From: Haematococcus lacustris
Taxonomy: Eukaryota; Chlorophyta; Chlorophyceae; Chlamydomonadales; Haematococcaceae
Direction: 5' to 3'
Assembly (NCBI GenBank): GCA_030144725.1
Contig: JASKMD010000013.1
Coordinates: 5,717,869 to 5,781,868, forward strand
Length of the DNA stretch: 64,000 bases
Positions 43,485 through 53,950 of this stretch are shown one piece after another (the stretch's first letter is position 1; each line of letters opens with the position of its first letter). Below the pieces are notes generated by a model. The model was not told where the DNA came from. It was given only the letters and a program-made list of their open reading frames with translations, and ran no database searches. Made by a program: the position numbers and the translations under genes.

Positions 43485-46400
43485 GTGCTGAGGCGCGCAG
43501 TCCTTCATTCTGGTTGCGCATCAGGGCGCAGAACTCTGTGTAGTCAATCATGCCGTCCGCGTTTTTATCAGCCGTGGCCAGCAGCTTGGCTGCATCGTCA
43601 TACACCCCAAACTGCTTCAGGGCGGTGCTCAGCTCCTCGATGCTGATGGTCCCGGATTTGTCCACGTCTAGCTGCTGGAAGGCCTGTAACCAGGACAGGT
43701 GCAGGGCTAGGCTAAGGTCAAGGGGTGGGTGGGGGGGTGGATGGGTGGAGTGCTAGGGTTGGGTTTGTGAGCAAGGGAAGGATTTGTGAGCCAGCAGGGG
43801 CAGTGTAGGGTGCTAGCCACCCACATCTGTGACGTTCCATGCACATGGCTGCGGTTCACATGCTGCCCTCCTCACCCCTTCCTCCACTTCACAGCCCATG
43901 GCCCCCCCTAACCTGCTGTAGCAGCTCCTCCTTCTCCAGCTTGCTCATGTGCATGGTGCTGGCCACGAACTGGGCAGGGGGCATGGCAGGGGCAGCGGGA
44001 AGGTCAGGGGCGAGTGCAAGGGCTGAGTCTGGGGCTTAGCGCGGCTAGGGCTAGAGGGCTAGAGGGCTAGAGGGCTTGAGAGAGGCTAGGGGCAGAGGCT
44101 GGAGCTGGAGGAGGGGGCGAGGCAGGGGCAAGGGTACAGGCAGGGCTGGCTGCATGGACTGAAGACAAGGTAGGGGGAGGGGGATGGGTCAAGGTCAGGG
44201 TTAGGGTTGGGGTCAGGGTTAGGTTTATGTTTAGGACATTAGGGGTGTAGGGTATAAGTAGGTTCAAAAGGGAGGGTTCCGGGGGGAGGGTGGCAAGGGC
44301 ACGCCCCGAGGCTACACTCCTTCCTTAATGCACGCCCGACGGCGAGGGCGTAGTCTTTCTTTCTGTCAAGAAGAAAGGGTCGGCTATGTGCCAAGGACTA
44401 ATTCTTCGAGCCGTCCACCATTACGTCACAGGAGGACAGGCCAGGTGTGTGGCAGCATAGCGGCAGTAGGGAGGGCAGCTCAGTGGCAGCAGGGAGGGCA
44501 GCACAGAGGCGGCAGCGAGGGCAGCTGGGCTAATGGCTGGGGCCTGGCCTGATGGGGCTGTGAGGGCCTCTGGTTGCAGGAGCAGGGGCATGGCTGGGGG
44601 CATTGGTGGTGGCAGGGGCAGGGATAGGGGCGGCAGGGGCGGCAGGGGCAGGGGCAGGGGCAGGGGCAGGGGCAGGGGCAGGGGCAGGGGCAGCAGCAGC
44701 AGCACGGGCAGGGGTAGGGGTAGGGGGTGCAGCTGTGGCAGGTTGCAGGGGCAGGGGCAAGGGTAGGGGCATTAGTGGTTGCAGCGGCAGCAGCAGCAGC
44801 GGTGGGGTGCCGCCAGTGTGGGTTGGGTGCCACCTGAGCAGGGTGCCACTCGGTGAGGTCTGAGCACAGGAGCCCACCCCCAGAGGCTCTGCCAAGCCTG
44901 GCCACCTCCCCAGCCCTCAGCCCTGGAGGGGGCCAGGCAGGGTTCTGGCTGACTGGCAGGGCTGGCTGCATGGACTGAATACAAGGTAGGGGAGGGGGGA
45001 GGGTTAAGGTCAGGGGCTGGGCTGCCTGGGCAGGGCCTGCCAGCCCCGCCCTGCCCCGCCCCGCCCCGCCCCGCCCAGTCCTCCGCACCGTGCAGGCACC
45101 CCGCCCCCGTGTGCAGCCTACCTCGTTGTAGTCGATGAGGCCGTCCCCGTCCACATCCGCCACAGACATGAGCTGCTGCAGGTCCACCTCGCTGATCTTG
45201 TGGCCCCACCTGCAAGGGGGGAGGGGCTGTGAGGGTTATAGTTAGGGTTAGGGAAAACCTGCAAGCTGGGAGGGGGCTGTGACGGCGCAGCAGTCGGCAC
45301 GGGCCTGCTCCTGCCCTTGCCTGGCAGCGTGTGCTGCACTCCAGTGCATCAGTGACTGAGCACTGAAAAGGTGCCTGGCTGCAGGGGGGCGCCCTTAAGG
45401 CCTCCTTCCCCCCTCACGGCATGCTTGCCAGGTGGGGGGGGGGGGTGGGGTGGGGGGGGGGGGGGGGGGAGGTCTCTTTCTCTTCCCATGGTGCAGGTGT
45501 GGGCGGTGAGCTGTGCATGGTGAGGTGTGTTGAGGGACGTGTGGAGGGGCATGCTGGGCTTCATTCCTCAGCACCCAGGCTGTCATCATGACCCTGACCC
45601 CAGGACCATGCTCTCATGGTCAGGTGTTAAGGCGCCTGGTTGTGCACCTTAACATTCAGGGCCACATTGATACAGATAGACATGAAATACATAACAATAA
45701 ATTACATTAATCAATAGATAGATTGAAAAGTAAAATACAATGTAGCAAACATATTGACAAAATCACATCATGTTCCCAGCACCTGCCTGTGTACCCTGAC
45801 CCCCAGGGCCAGACCTACCCCTGGCCCCGTGCCCCTGCCACCCCCTGTACCCAGCTGGACCTGGGTCAGCCCTCTAGCCTTGGGGGCGGCACTCACTGCT
45901 GGAGGGCGGTGCGCATCTCCTCCACCGTGATGGTGCCGCTCTTGTCTGTGTCGATGCTTTTGAAAAGCTCCTTCAGGCCTGCAGGCACATGTGCAAGCAT
46001 GCAAGCTCGTGTGCAAGCATGCAATTACATGTGCAAGGGCTGGACATCACTCCTGCTGCTGCACTCACATCCCACTGGAAATCTCTAACCATGGCAAGGT
46101 GAACCTACACCTGCACCCCTGCCCCTGGTCCCTCCCATCCCCCACCCTCCACACCACCATGCCCCTCCCCCCCTCAGCCCCAGCCCCATGCCCTCCTCCC
46201 CTCAGCCCCCTTCCACCTCCTCCTCAGCCCGCATCCCCCATGCCCCTTCCCTTTCGGCCCGCTTCCCTTTTCGACCACCTCCCCTGCCCTCCCCTCCACG
46301 CCCCTCCCCCTTGACCCCGTCCCCTGGCCCCTGGCCCAAGCCACCTGTGATGTCATCAGGGGACAGGTGCTGGCCCACCACCATGAGGCACATCTTCTTC

Positions 46401-47201
46401 AGCTTGTTCATCTGAGCGAACTGGCGCATGCGCTTGAGCACCACGCTGTCCAGGGCGATGTCGGACGCTGCGCTCTCCTTCACCAGCCAGTCGTGCTTCA
46501 GGATGTCGTGCGTGGTGGCTCGTTTCACGGGGTTCTGGGGGCCAGGCGGGGCAGGGAGGGAGAGGGTGAGGGCAGGAGGGGTGAGGGGAGGAGGGAAGGA
46601 GGGAAGGAGAGAAGGAGGGGGGAAGGGAGGAGGGCGACGGTAGGAAGGGGGAGGGAAGGAGGTGGAGGGGCAAAGGGGGGAGGGTGAGGGATGAAGGGGA
46701 AGAGTGAGGGGCCGTGGAAGAGGGAGGGGGTCCCAATGGGCCACACAGGCCATGGGGAGGCCAATGGGACGCAGCTGGTAGGCCCTGCAAGGCTGTCGCG
46801 GGTGTAGCATTGGGTCGTTGGGTCTGTGAGCCACAGTCACTCTGCCGCTTGCCTGGCTGCCTGTGTGCTGCCTGTTGTCTGCTGCCTATTGTCTGCTGCC
46901 CTGTTGGTCTCAGCAAGCCTCACCTGCTCCAGCAGCTTGCGCACGCAGTCCTTAGCGGCCTCACTGAGCTTGGGCCAGGGGTCCGTCTTGAAGTCAATGT
47001 GGCCGCGCAGCACCATCTTGAAGATTTGCTCCTGCGGCCAGATTAGGACACACAGCCAGCCGCCACTCATCCTTCAATCACACTATCCATTGCCAACAGC
47101 AATGCGACGCAGCCAGGTGCAATCCTTGAACCATTGCGATGCATGCATGCTTGAACTGTTTCTTAGGTCTAAGGCCAGCTCTCAGCATAGGGTGGAGGTG
47201 G

Positions 47202-47233
<32 letters not shown>

Positions 47234-50200
47234 AAGAAGAAGAAGAAGAAGAAGAAGAAGGAGGAGGAGGAGGAGAAGACGAAGACTACTCCGGTATTCA
47301 CCGGCGTGCATCAAGGGTGGAGCTACCGCCTGCAGGGGGCGTGGCCTGCTCCCACCATGAGGTGGTGCTGTTGATGCCATTGATCCATGCTTGGACTACT
47401 TAGGAGTGACTGCTCTCAGCAGCGCGTGGAGGCGGTGCACTTTGACACGCTGGTGCTCGATGAGTAATAGCCTGTTTCCTGCCAGATTAGGACACGCGGA
47501 CCACCACAGCCCGACAGTGCCCCTGGGCCCCTCCTGGGCTTGGCCTGGTGCTCCAGGAGGATGTGCGCCCACGCCATGGCTGATTGCATCAGGGCCAAGG
47601 CGGATACGGCGAATGCGGCCTAGGCTGGTGGTGTGGCACACATGTAGGCAATGACTGGGGCCATGCAGGGCTTGGTGGCCTGATGGCTGCTACCTGGGAA
47701 GCTCTTGCCCCTGTTTGCACTGGACAGCCAGAGGTGTGTGGCTCAGCTTCACGACCCCTCAGCTTCACACCCCTCAGCTTCACACCCCTAGCCACCCCTC
47801 AGCTTCACGACCCCTCAGCTTCACGACCCCTCAGCTTCACGACTCCTCAGCTTCACGACCCCTCAGCTTCACGACCCCTGGCTGCCCATGGCCTGCTGCA
47901 CAGCTGTAAAGTCGTTGAGGAGGGGGCTAGCTCTGAGCGGGCATGGCATCATTCACACAGGTTGGTTGGGGTTAGGCGGGAGGGGTGATGCAGGTGGGCA
48001 GGTGAGTGGAGGGTAGCAGGGTGGTGGGTAGGTGGGTGGTGGGCCGTGCCCTCACACCTCTGTGTCCCCCCAGAAGGGTGGCAGGCCTGACAGCAGGATG
48101 TAGAGGATGACCCCAAGGCTCCACATGTCCGCTTCGTGGCTGTAGTTCTTGCGCAGCACCTCTGCACGAGGAGGGGGAGAGAAGGGGGAGGGAGAGGGGG
48201 AAGGGGGGGGAGTGGGAGAAGGAGGGGGAGGATGGAGGGAGTGTAAGAGGAAGAGGAAGAGTAGGAGGCGGAGGCGGAGCAGGTGAAGGAGGTGGAGGTG
48301 GAGGAGTAAGAGGAGGAGGTGGAGATGCAGGGGGAGGAGGCACAACTGGCGATGGGAAGTGAAGCAGATTTGACTTTCAGCGCTGAGCCTGTCCCTGCTG
48401 TCGTCACACGCTTCATGCTTTCCAACCAGCATCATCACCATGACAGTCAACACCGCATACTACTCCCTGGGAGTCACTGACCCAGACGCCAAGGCCCCCC
48501 CCACCGCATACCACCCCCTGGGGTCACAGACCCATACGCCAAGGCAGGCAGCCCCTGCCCCCCTCCTGACCTGGGGCCACGTAGTAGGGTGAGCCCACCA
48601 GGTCCCTGAAGCGCTCCCCGGGCTTGAAGAACACGCCCAGCCCAAAGTCTGTTAGCTTCAGCTCCCCCTCGGGCCCCTTGCTGGTCAGCAGGAAGTTCTC
48701 CTGCGCAGCCAGCAGCAGCGCAAAGGACTCGGGGGAGCCACGGGGCGGGGCCACTACAGGGTAACAACACTGCTGCTAATAATAAGAATGATAATAATAA
48801 TAATATAAATACACTGCTAATACTAACCCGCAACTTACACCAAAACACTGCAACTATTACTACACTACTTATACTGCTACACTATAGAGGTATTTACACC
48901 ACTAATACTAATGCACTCAGACTTATACTAGGGCAGGAACTACAGGGCGGCTCCCAGGCTGGCAGCAACTCAGGGAGTGGTGGCAATGTGGCATGGCAGG
49001 GCCTAGGAGCCTTCAACCCTGCCATGCATGCATGTGGCACTGTGCAACAGCAGGGGCGCACTGTGAGAAGCGGGGCAGTCGGCAGGCCCAGCAGGCCTGT
49101 GCTACCCCATGCCAAGGTTGGCAGGGTGCCCCAGACAGGGCTGACATGCAGCCACGCAGCCACATCATGTGGGCAGTACAACAGCGGGCAGTACATACAG
49201 GGTGTAGAGCAGGGGGGCGGCATAGGGGGTGGGTCGTGAGGGGCACAGCGAGTGGTAGCAACAAGTCCAAGGGTCCCATGGGGGTGGCAGTCGCAGGGCG
49301 TGAGGGGCACAGGGCGTGAGGGGCACCCACTGGCTTGAGGTCCCTGTGCATGACTCCCAGCTCCTGGCAATGGTGCACCACCCCCACCATCTTGCGGAAC
49401 ACCTGCAGCAGCGCCGCCCTAGTAGTGGCAGTGAGCTCCCTAGGCCCAAGGGCTGCAGGCCCCCTGCCCCTCGACCCTGCGCCCTCCCACCCATCAACCC
49501 TCCACCCCTCCACCCTCCACTCCTCCACCCCACTGCTGGCCTGTCTACATTGCAGTGCAGGTGACAGCTGCAGTGCTGCTGCCAACGCTGGGTGCGCGGC
49601 ATACTGTTTCAAACCCGCACCCTCCCCTCCCCTCACTTTCCACTGCTCCTACGTCGCAGCCCAGGCTGTTGTTTGCTGGCTGGGCCGGGGAGTATGGGGC
49701 TGGTGGGCCTGGTTGGCCTTGGTCAGGTGATGGAGGTCCTGGGTTCGAGCTAGGGCCAGGTGTCTGCATCAGGTGCTCAAAGGGCTGGTCCTGGGTTTGA
49801 GCTGTAGAGCTGTCCAACATCATCCACAGGGCCCGGATACGTTGCAACCCAGACTGTTTGGGTCAGGCCAGCTGCCTGCCTTGTGGCTGGGCATCACCTG
49901 AGCTGCCTTCCGCTCTGAGAAGTTGCCCGATTCCACGATGCTGTCGAACAGCTCCCCGCCTGCAGGGGGCGGCACACAGCCATGCTGCCAGGCAGCCATG
50001 CGGCAGCCACATGCGAGCTGACAGTCTGCTGCTGGCCAGCCTGAGCAGTGGCTGCTTGATGTGGAGACTGCATGCGATGGGCGATGCTGCACAGCACGCC
50101 TTGTGGTGCGTCATGCCATTCTGGTTGAGGTGGGTGCTCTGGGTTTGAATTGCATTCAAGTGCCGCTGTGCTGCATGACCGCTGTGCAGTGGCGTGTGTG

Positions 50201-50916
50201 ATCAAGTGCAGACAGTGCCAACTTGTTTGCTGATAGTGTCAGGAGCTGGTAGTGCGACTAGGGGTTGTTAGTGTCATGAGAGGCTGCTGCTGCTGGGCTG
50301 CTAATACCAGCCTGGGAAAGCCAGGCGTGCCAGGCTTGCCTGCGCACAACTCCATGCACAGGTGCACATTATCCTTGTCTTCGAACGTGCTTTTGATGTT
50401 CACCACACAAACGTGACCAGCTACAAGGTTCATGATGGCAACCTCGGCTTGCACATCCTTGACGTCCTCTTTGCAAACCAGCTTGGCTGCAGCAGCAAAT
50501 GTGGTGGCGCTGAGCATTGGGCTCTGTACAGTATGGCAGGTTTATGTATCCCTTCTTGAGCAATGCTGCTGACAGCGATGAGTGTTGCCTCTGCAAGACA
50601 TGCTGTACTTTTACACAACAGTGCAGCAAACATTATGCTGCCAGGAGTGCGTGAACTGTGAGGTGAAGTGGCGTACCTTTTGCGATGGACTTGATAGCAA
50701 CCTGTTCCCCAGTCTTTCTATTGATCCCAAGCCTAACAATGCCAAACGCGCCCTTGCCTGCATGTGGCGACATCAGCGAGCGGTAACAACATCCGCGAAA
50801 GGCAACTGAGATGCAAGTCACTAACCCAGCTGCTTATCTAGCTTGTAGACATCCTCCAGCTTCTGGTCATGTGCTGTTTTGCCCAAAATGTTCGCGACCG
50901 AGAACGTTTGTGTCAT
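43485..50916 (-). CDS. Calcium-dependent protein kinase (CDPK), last exon not resolved
   Basis: Ser/Thr kinase fused to a calmodulin-like domain. Exons: 50916-50826, 50757-50677, 50486-50340, 49959-49898, 49402-49331, 48700-48571, 48161-48058, 47031-46924, 46534-46345, 45978-45897, 45209-45122, 43969-43913, 43683-43485; phases agree (470 codons plus 1 nt). The ATG at 50916 gives [13 protein letters not shown]; no Gly at position 2, so no N-myristoylation signal. Kinase motifs: [66 protein letters not shown] and the HDWL region. The autoinhibitory junction [18 protein letters not shown] is present. Four complete EF loops: [48 protein letters not shown]. The third intron has a GC donor (50339-50338). 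The protein should end soon after [14 protein letters not shown]; the donor at 43484 implies a short terminal exon further left that I could not identify. Confidence 0.93.
44290..44380. repeat. Dispersed repeat R2, copy 2
   Basis: It shares CAAGGGCACGCCCCGAGGCT and a following TTCTTTCT tract with 19,235-19,330. It lies in the CDPK intron between exons 45209-45122 and 43969-43913. Confidence 0.55.
44611..44707. repeat. GGGGCA hexanucleotide array
   Basis: About 14 copies of GGGGCA with a few GGC variants, in a CDPK intron. The same intron holds two partly similar G-rich blocks (44,090-44,210 and 44,940-45,030, both with GGCTGGCTGCATGGACTGAA), suggesting internal duplication. Confidence 0.88.
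47202..47275. repeat. Compound trinucleotide repeat (CTG)n(AAG)n(GAG)n
   Basis: Ten CTG, then about nine AAG, then about five GAG units in tandem, in the CDPK intron between exons 48161-48058 and 47031-46924. Confidence 0.93.
47742..47879. repeat. 16-bp tandem repeat
   Basis: Eight or more copies of CAGCTTCACGACCCCT or shorter variants, in the same CDPK intron as the compound trinucleotide repeat. Confidence 0.88.
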
Positions 50917-51304
50917 CTAGCCTTACAGGGTCTGTTACTGTGCGCTGCCAGGACGTCGAACTCTGTTTGGTCTAGAAATGCGCCTTTGGTCTAGAAATGT
51001 GCCTTGGGGTAAATGGTGCGCTCTGTTCAGCGGCGTTACTTAAGTTGGAATGTTGGAGCAAAGCGGCAGCTAAACAGGAGACTATGAAAACATGCAAGTT
51101 TGAAACATGGCTCCTTGTATACAATATCCGTATCCTGGCGCTAGACTATGGGGAAACAGGCCTCATTAAGAGCATGGCTCAGCTGGGTGGTTGTAAAACG
51201 AGGCCAAGCCCCTCTCTCCATGCACATGGATGCATACCAGAGTAGATTTCGTTTTCTTATCCGGGCAGACAACGAAAACAACGACTCATCACAAAGCAGC
51301 TCCA
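50917..51304. other. CDPK upstream region
   Basis: Presumed promoter and 5' leader of the CDPK gene. A copy of dispersed repeat R4 lies at 51,172-51,285. No other gene is seen. No TATA box stands out. Confidence 0.55.
51172..51285 (+). repeat. Dispersed repeat R4, copy 2
   Basis: It matches 37,575-37,692 in inverted orientation: CATGGCTCAGCTGGGTGGTT, CTCCATGCACATGGATGCAT and AGTAGATTT. It directly precedes the 3' end of element copy F5. Confidence 0.7.
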
Positions 51305-53945
51305 CCGTCCCTCATAAGGGCCTCCATTAGGGCCGGACCACTACTGACCACTAGGGATCAATAGCGGGCACCCCTCGCACCCCTCGCACCCCGCATCCGC
51401 TAGACACCCGCCTCATATAGTGTTGAGGGGCTGTGTAGAGTATACCAGTGATTTTTTTTTGCGTAATACGTAACGATCGGAACCAAAAGCTTGTTTTCTA
51501 GGCCTGGATTTCGTTGCCAAACGGACCCTTGCGTTGGCTGGCCTCGGCTACTTCGTAACCGAAAAATGTTTTCTAGTGTATAATATTAATAAGAAACCGC
51601 TTTTGGCATAAGAAAATGCTGCGATACCTGTTTTTCGTTACCAGTCGGGACCAACTGCGTAACCAGCCATGTGATGGTCCTAGACCCTTCGTGACCAGCA
51701 TCAGCTTGGCTGATTTGAAAAAAAAAACACTGGAGTATACCCAATGCACATAAACATGGTGCATGAGTGCCTACCACCTACAGTATTGCTTGACCCCTGA
51801 GGGCTATAGTGCAGAGTTGGCATGAAATGCATGCGCTAAATGTAAGCTAATGGTAGCTCAAGAAGGAGGCACACACTTCTGTGCCTCAACAGGCTGCTGC
51901 TGCTGCTGCGCCTTCAGTGGCTTGTCTCGCAGCCGCCTATACCCCAGCCCAGGGTACTCCTTGCCCTTGGCTGGCAGAGCTGTCTGGTCTGGACAGTAGC
52001 ACAGCTCCAGTGGCCGCCACCTGCTCTCCCCAATGCGTTGCATGTCCAGCGCTGCATTGCAGTCCCTGTCCAGCCACCTACCTGGCTGTGGCAATGGCTT
52101 GGCTTTGGCAGCCTTGCCATGGGCCTTGCCTGTGCCCTTGGTGGGCTGGGTAGGCTCAGCTGCCGGCTCAGCCTTGGTGCGCTTGGCTGGCGGGGGAGTG
52201 CTGCAGGCTCCGAGGCTGCAGGCTGTGTGGCTGCCTGGCTGCTGCATGGGGCCTGTGGGGGCTTGCGGGGGGCCACTACTGGGCACCACATCAGGCCCCG
52301 TACAGGCTGGTCATGCTGCTGGTTCCAGGCTGGGCGCAGCAGGCGATAGTGCACCTGCCCTGCTAGGGGCTATTAGCCTGCACGCCTGGTGGGCTGCTCA
52401 TGGTCCAGCTCCTCCTCACATGGCTGCTTGCCGTTCACTGCTGAGCTGACCCGGGTGGTGCGGTGCTCATCCACAAGCGCCACCCTGCCCCGCAGCTGGT
52501 CTGTGCCCCTAGGCCTGCACACCACCTTGCAGCAGCCTCGCAACACCGCATCAGCACTCCAGCCTCCCCTGGGGCCAAGGCTAGCAGCGCCAAAGAAGAC
52601 CACCAGCTGCTTGGCATGCCCATGGCGCTCCATGTACACCTCCGCCATGTCCTCCTCTAACTGCAGCCATGCACACAAGGCATACATATGGTGGCTGACA
52701 TGGTGGCACCAGGTTAGGCATGACACAGTCAACTACTCTTTCATTTCATGCCCAACCCACCACCTTTCAGTCCCTTACCCTCCCTCCCACCCACTCGCCC
52801 TCACCTGCTTGAAGAACTGCTCCAGCGCCCGGTCCTGGGCTCCGTACAGCCTCAGCCGCTGCCGTGCCCACTTGGGGTCCAGGTACACCTCCCACACCGT
52901 GTCCCAGGTGGCCAGGGTGACGGTGATGTGCTTCAGGTTGGCCACCAGGGAGGTGCCGGCTGAGCTGGCTGCTGCCAGGTGCTGGAGGTGGGGCTTGATC
53001 GAAGCCAGCCACCACTGGGTGGTGCGGCGAGCATTGTGCAGGCCACTGCCTTGCTTCAATTGGCCCTTGGTCAGCTTCAAACGGCGGAGCTGGTCTCTTA
53101 CCGGCTGGCCTGACTCCTTGTCCCACACGCCTGAGGCTGCACTGACTGCCTGGGTGACGCCGGGTCGATGCACACCCCAATCTGTGTGGCTGGGTCAAAC
53201 ACGAACTCACGCTGCTCAGCTAAGGCCTTGCCTATGTGGAGAAGTCCCACTGCATGGGCTGCTGCTGCTGTTGCTGTTGCAGTTGGGCGGCTGTTGCTGC
53301 TAGCAGCTGGGGGGGGGGGCAGCAGGAGGAGGGGGGAGGGGGGGGGGTGTAGTACACACACACGCTGACTCCGTCTGTCTCCACCGTCCTCTCAAACTCA
53401 AAACCACGGTTGGCAAGCTTGCCTGTGCTGAACCACCTGTCCCAGTGCTTGCGTAGGGCTGGCTCTGTGGTGCAGGCTCCCCGTGACTCCTTTGTCAGAC
53501 CCAACTGCGTGCACACCCCATGCAGCACCCTGCCGTCCAGCTTGATGAAGTGCACCCCTACCCTGGCCATGGGGGTGAGGGTGAAGGGGGGTGGGCAGAT
53601 CAGGATCCGGGGCTGACCCCTACGCCCGCCACGCTTTGGCTGCTCTGGCACAGGTGGGGTGGGGGGCTGCTGCCACTGCTCTAGACACATGCACAAATGC
53701 ACCGCATGGCGCATGCGGCAGGGCAGGGGTAGGGTGTCCAGCTGGGAACCCTGCGGCTTGAGGCCCAGCAGGCGGCGATGCTTGTCGGCCTCCTCAATCA
53801 GGTCAGCCACATGCTCCTTGGTCAGGTCGGTGGCCTGCAGCTCCGAGCTCTTGGCGTCGATGCCATACCCACACGCTGTCCTCCCCGCTCAAACTTAACC
53901 GGGCCCTGGCTGCTTTGGCGTACAGCTTGACAGGGCGCTCTGCAT
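51305..53945 (-). mobile_element. Fanzor-like element, copy F5 (most complete)
   Basis: In minus-strand order it reads SELQATDLTKEHVADLIEEA, RRLLGLKPQGSQL, WDRWFSTGKLANRGFEFERT, ETDGVSVCVYY, REFVFDPATQIGVCID then (after a one-base frame change) PGVTQAVSAASGVWD, KLTKGQLKQGSGLHNARRTT, WARQRLRLYGAQDRALEQFF, an intron, LEEDMAEVYMERHGHAKQLV, VALVDEHRTTRVSSA, a stop after TRRAG, MWCPVVAPRKPP and GRWLDRDCNAALDMQRIGE. The order of the three acidic motifs (ID-P-G, DEHRTT, DRDCNAA) and the TDGVSV block are as in Fanzor/TnpB RuvC nucleases; this assignment is from memory. The Cys pair expected after RTT is absent (VSSA). The 3' end is interrupted by a 286-bp MITE. The 5' side abuts the GTCAG array. Confidence 0.68.
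51446..51731. mobile_element. hAT-type MITE, 286 bp, nested in copy F5
   Basis: It begins CAGTGATTTTTTTTT and ends with the complement of CAGTGTTTTTTTTTT. The exact 8-bp duplication GAGTATAC flanks it at 51438-51445 and 51732-51739. The uninterrupted sequence GGAGTATACCCAATGC at the same place in copies F2 and the near-identical block in F1 represent the empty site. The interior is AT-rich without coding capacity. Confidence 0.93.
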
Positions 53946-53950
53946 GGGCA

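Noticed and set aside
42661..43665. 334-codon open frame with ACLP repeats continuing from the CDPK C-terminal exon
   Set aside because: The repeat part is a CCTG tetranucleotide array in an intron or 3' flank; a good donor at 43484 precedes it and the sequence beyond matches no CDPK.
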